A DNA stretch of 64,000 nucleotides from Nageia nagi (Eukaryota; Pinophyta). A program made the position numbers and the translations under genes. Location: the NCBI GenBank assembly GCA_050084985.1, contig JBITNC010000001.1, positions 46,934,001 to 46,998,000 on the forward strand, in the 5' to 3' direction. The notes under the pieces were generated by a model. That model was not told the DNA's origin. It made no database searches and saw only the letters and a program-made list of their open reading frames with translations. Below are positions 59,308-64,000 of this stretch, in pieces; position 1 is the stretch's first letter, and every line of letters starts with the position of its first letter.

Positions 59308-62300
59308 TTAGGTTGTCCCATCCTTGGATGTATCTTTTGGAAAATCTGCAAGTGCTTTGTACCATTCTTCATTAGATGAAAGATCTTCATCTTGGATAAG
59401 GAGGGCTAGAGAAATAAAATAATGTATGGTCTTCAAATTAATATTTGGCTTTATCCTTATCAATTTTGCTATTCATTTCTCTACTTTTGTCATCTCTTAA
59501 ATGAATTTTGAAAACTTATCAACAAAATTATCCTTTGTCTAGTATTAAGGCTATCATCTACCTTATGTGCTTGATCATTGAATGCTTTCATCTCATCAAG
59601 AAAATAAATAGTATTATCCTCCTTGTATAGGGGAGGCATCTTGTTCCTATCAAAACCTTTCAAAGCATCATTTAACCTATTAATTTTTGGCATAAGTAAC
59701 TTGATGCATTTATCTATACAAAGCATCAATTCATGCAAATGGGCCACTTTCTGAGACATTGCCAAATTTTTTTCATGAGAATTATTTGTTCATGTATCTC
59801 TAACTTCCTTCTGATTCATTGCTTTGATAATCTCCTAATTCTCAATAGACATATTCAAAAATTTTCTATTTAAATAAAAAATAGCCATATACTCTTCTAT
59901 CTTTTTCTCACAATATAATACATTTTCTCTAATTAAATGCAATAAACCTAAAATAGGTACAACTTTGCTCTAATATATAGGTTTAATATTTTTTAAGGCA
60001 TCTAATGGAAAGTGTGTTTGAATTGATGCCTTTGTATCATGTACCAAAGTCTAGTCTTTGGCCTTCAACTTCTGTTCAAACTTTGCCTTAACCTTAGCAA
60101 AATTCTTTGTAGCTATCTTCAAATTAGCATCCTTCTTCATGCTGACATCTTGTAAATATTTCAAATTATCTTTGAGCTTTTTCTTTACTTCCTCCAACAT
60201 TTTATATTTTATCTCTTTATTATTTAATTAAGCTTTGAAGGAGTCAATCTCCAGATCAAAGGTCTCTATCTGATCATTCTTCATATTAAGCTCAATGCCT
60301 TTGGCTTTCAATTTTTCTTCTCATTATTCCATCACTTTTGGTAACTTATAGGAATCTATGGTTTTATATAGCTATTGTTTCTATTTATTCAACAATTTAA
60401 TCTAAGTGAAACTTTTCCTTCTCCATAGTAGTATCTTGTTGCTTTTCCAATTTTGCCACCTTCCTTTCTAAAAGAGTCACATCCACATCCATTAGAGTTA
60501 TGCTAGTTTTCATGATTTTCCACTTATCCATATGACTAATCTTATCATACCTTTGTTGTAAAGATATGCCTTTTGCATTTGAAGCTTGTTAAAAACTTAG
60601 ATCAAGCTACTTTGATAAAATATCCAAAACTTATTTATAGATCTTAATTGTTGTTTCCAACTAAATCTACCCAAAAATCTTCTACTCTTTTTTCTTATTT
60701 TCAAACCAATATTAAGTTGATTTATCTATTTTAATATAATTTTTAGTTTGAGTAGTAATACCTATTTTTTAAATAAAAATAGGAAGTACCATAGTGATAA
60801 CAACATCATCTTCATCATCTAACTTATCACTTACCATTATCATTTGTTGTGGATTCATCAATACTATGTGCTATGGAGATGGAACATTTTGCACTTGCTT
60901 TGGTATTTTCTCTTTTTCATCCTAAACCTTTGGAGTAATCTTCTTGTTTTTCCTTGGTGTAGGGCTCTCTTCTTTAAATGTATCTTTTGGAGAGGATATC
61001 TTCCTCTGACTCCTTTTTCTTTTCTTTACAATGAAAGCCTAATCAAATTTAGAATCTACACTTCCATTGGCATTAGGTTTATCAATTATGGCAACATCCT
61101 TGGTAGGCTTATCACCCTCTATTATGGATCCTTGAAGGATCATATTCATAGGTTGGAGATTTTTTGGTGATTTTTTATCTTTCTTTATTCTTTTGTATGT
61201 TTTCTTCAAAGATTTAGCCTTTGTTTTCTAATAATTTTCTTTTTTGTAGGCACCTCTTATTTTCATATCTTCTTAGTTAAGGAAACATCCTTCTTTTCTT
61301 GCTCCTTTCTTTTTTTTCTCATCGTATTTAGCCAATTTTCTTTCCAACTCTTTCATATAAGCAATATCTTTATCAAATACTGGTTTATCATCAACCTGAT
61401 GTACAACACTACTCTTCATTATACCTAAAAGTAATTTGGATTCTATGCCCTATTTTGGTTATGTTTTTTATTAAATCCTCCTCCTCAATAATCATATGAT
61501 CTTTAACTTTAATAGCCTTCAAAATATTTTCAACTATTATGACTCTTTTCTTTGGAGGATATTTCATCCTCTCTAAGGTATAATATTTATCATAGGCATC
61601 AAAAAATTCCTTGTCTTGGTCACACATCCATGCCAAGGACTTCTTCTTACTTTCTACTTTGTATTGCACAAAATATTTCTTCTTATGCTCTATCGAATCA
61701 GGGCTATTTAGGCTTTTGGGAAGAGCATTTGGTAAACTTTTCTTTTTATTAGTGGTATAATAATATTCAACTCTAATATTATAATTCTACCTCCATAAAG
61801 GTATGCATGAAGTTTCTAAAAGTGAGTCCTTTAAAAATGATCTTACCTAGAGTTGTTTATGTGGTTTTTAAACTCATTCATAGAAACTATAACAAAATTA
61901 GGAGTCTTTGAATTTACTAACTTTAAATACATTAAAACCACCACCATTGGGTCATATGTCTATGGCACTATAATTTCTACATTTTTATTGTAATATATCC
62001 CCAATAATTTCTATTAAAGGCTTAAATTGTATCAAAGCCAAGGGGATATGTATATAAGCTTTTCTTCCCCTTAGGGACTCGCCACATGGTTTCTATAAAA
62101 TCTTTGTAGTGAGTTACTTTCATACTAAAAATCCAATTTGAAACATAGAAAGTTAGCTTCATTGGTTTGTCATAAAACCCATTCAACATAATGAGTATGT
62201 AATTATAAAAAAAATAGTAATGTCCTTCATAAATTAACCTACTTCCAAATTTGATATAGCTAGTTTTTGGATTCTAGGTAGAGTCATGTCAAAAATAATA

Positions 62301-63106
62301 TTTAGAGATGGAAAATAAAAAAATCTTACAAAATCTTAGTATGACCCATTTATGCTCAACACTTGGATCCATTCATCTACCCTCTAGGGATTTTTGTCCT
62401 CATTCACCTAAGATTGCTGCAAGTATGTAAAAACTTATAATGTTGATGTAAAAGCAACCAATAAAGTAAAGAATAATAATGGTAATGATTTAGTCTATCT
62501 ATATTTACCAATTATACTACTAATTTCTCATCAATCATCTCATATGAGTCTTGATGAAATTTGCTCTAGTTCTTGATCATATGGAAATCCATGGTAATAT
62601 GTTCTAGATGTATAATTTGTATGTTCCTTCTCTCCATAGAGCACCATAATTATAATGAGGAAACATAACAAGTCAAGTTTAAACATTGAAATCCCATAAA
62701 ATAATTTTTTCTTTGCAATGGGGCTCAACAAAAAGGGATTCATCCATTCTAAGGGATATTTATCAAGATTCTTAGTTACAAATTTTATACTAGCCTAATA
62801 TTTTGAGGTATTTTATACTAGTTAGGTTGTGAATTATAACTCCTTCACTCTTTTGAACATTTTTATATTCTTGGAAAATTTTGGGCACTAAGGCTTGTAT
62901 TAACTTAGGATAGGGGTGATACTTTTCCCATAGAAATGATACAATGAACTCATACTCATAAATAAAATCCCATAATAATTTTTTTTTTCTTTAATATCTT
63001 CGAGGAGTTTGAATTTTAAATCTACATTATTCTTGTTAGATTTGTATCAAAAACAATTCTTATTTCTATCATGAAAATTGATTTTGGAGGTTGAAAACCT
63101 ACCCAT
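59308..63106 (-). pseudogene. Accessory ORF of element D, after integrase
   Basis: ATG at 63106 (MGRF) to TAA at 59308 after PKDTSKDG. Better-kept blocks than in C: VAHLHELMLCIDKCIKLLMP with KINRLNDALKGFDRNKMPP (59765 leftwards), VESKKKSLAWMCDQDKEFFD (61665 leftwards), DDEDDV near 60820, and a coiled-coil region near 60200-60500. The N-terminal part includes ILPWISI or YYHGFPYDQELEQ near 62600. No known domain. Its agreement with the copy in C over about 1,250 codons shows it is a regular part of this element family. Confidence 0.6.
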
Positions 63107-63389
63107 TTTTATAGAATGCATATGCAAATTGGAAAAAATTAGAATCAAAAGATGGAAATCATTGAAACCCTATGGCTCTCAATTACTCAAAAATTGTAGA
63201 GCAAAAATGACTGAGACATGAACTTGAAATGGGGTTAAAATGTATTAAAAGTGGCTAACTACCCTAATTAATGTAAAGAAACATCTCAAAAATTGCATGC
63301 AAGAAAATTAAAATTAAATATAAACATTTATTTAATATTATGCCATTAAAGTGCAATATATAACATTAAATGCTAGTTGTTGATTATGA

Positions 63390-64000
63390 TTGAAATAGTC
63401 TGACCATCTACTCCATCCAATTCAAATGCATTGTTTCAAATTTCTTTGATAATGATGTATGTCCTAAGCATAGAGAATTAAACTTATAGTGGTGTGTAGG
63501 TTTAGCTTGATCCTTGTCCCATTTGAGAACTAAATTACTAGGCTTAAAAGAAATATTAGATGCATCCTTTTCATAAAACTATTTCTTCACCACACTATTT
63601 TTCTTCTAAATTTCTCTATATAAGTTCTCTTAGAGCTCATCTAAGTAGATAAGACTAAACATCCTTACCTATAATTGGTCTTAATTATTCATCTCATATC
63701 AGTTAAATAGTTCTAATGCTAGTAACTTGATGTGAGATGATGATATAGCTATTTTCCCATAAACTAGAACATAAGGAGAGTTTTTAATGGAAATTTGTAA
63801 GTCATTAAGTCTGCCCATAATGGAAAGTTAAGCTTTTTGCATCAGTCTCTTTGATTTTCATCCACTATCCTCTTCAATATTCTTAATAGATTCTTATTTG
63901 TTGACTCAACTAATCCATTTCCCTAAGAGTAATAATTGGAAGAGGTTTTCTAGTAAATGCCATACTTAAGAGCAAACTCTAAAACCCTAGCTGTAGACCC
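63390..64000 (-). pseudogene. Integrase C-terminal part of element D
   Basis: Collinear with 51740-52340 of element C and broken in the same style. Continues beyond the right edge. Confidence 0.7.

Larger units (their letters stand above)
57903..64000 (-). mobile_element. Element D, second copy of the C family, cut by window edge
   Basis: From the shared LTR rightwards the order is 3' untranslated region, accessory ORF, leader, and integrase C-terminus, collinear with 46640-52340 of element C. The rest of pol, gag and the 5' LTR would be outside the window. It has decayed to a similar degree as C. Confidence 0.78.

Noticed and set aside
57903-63340. A single 5.4-kb LTR containing the accessory ORF
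   Set aside because: Considered because 46640-51700 and 58265-63340 are collinear. LTR-like end sequence at 46913 and 58541, with a purine-tract-like string beyond it as in element B, fits a short LTR better. Not fully excluded.

Overview
The window looks like repeat-rich nuclear DNA of a land plant with a large genome. The element types (plant LINE with a DUF4283-type ORF1, Ty3/Gypsy elements carrying plant mobile domain or chromodomain sequences, PPR remnants) are plant-specific. A gymnosperm-like genome would fit, but the sequence alone does not prove it. I found no intact host gene. Nearly everything recognisable is a transposable element or its decay product.

Layout: (1) 1-2330, the 5' half of a young, fully open LINE on the minus strand (ORF1 plus the endonuclease part of ORF2). 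(2) 2866-3141, a scrap of a CACTA/Ptta-type transposase protein. (3) 3180-11027, LTR retrotransposon A, minus strand, flanked by a perfect 5-bp target duplication. It has gag but no pol. It carries, on the opposite strand, an intron-containing plant mobile domain (PMD) gene with its own TATA box, and tandem-repeat arrays next to its 3' LTR. (4) 11033-20108, decayed sequence with an old LINE endonuclease fragment, a three-copy 133-bp repeat and a PPR pseudogene. (5) 20114-25810, element B, a gag-only LTR retrotransposon with two 1947-bp LTRs. (6) 27487-27900, a Copia-like LTR. (7) 27944-46640, a head-to-tail array of seven ~1.9-kb units. Most unit boundaries carry a recognisable initiator-tRNA primer-binding site, so the array looks like small LTR elements in tandem. 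Element E (38658-44562), a decayed chromodomain Ty3/Gypsy element, is inserted in unit 6. (8) 46640-64000, two related Ty3/Gypsy elements, C (nearly whole) and D (3' part only), in tandem and sharing one LTR. Both carry a long accessory coiled-coil ORF between integrase and the 3' LTR.

How the parts relate: element B shares gag, primer-binding site and LTR-end sequence with C/D, so it looks like their non-autonomous partner. Element A needs pol from elsewhere. Premature stops in the PMD gene of A (ten, all TAG) and in gag of B (four TAG, two TAA) fall where glutamine codons are expected, while the reading frames are otherwise kept over more than 1.2 kb. This points to decay by C-to-T change at methylated cytosines rather than by indels. 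The most unusual item is element A: a retrotransposon whose main cargo is an antisense, spliced PMD gene with its own promoter.
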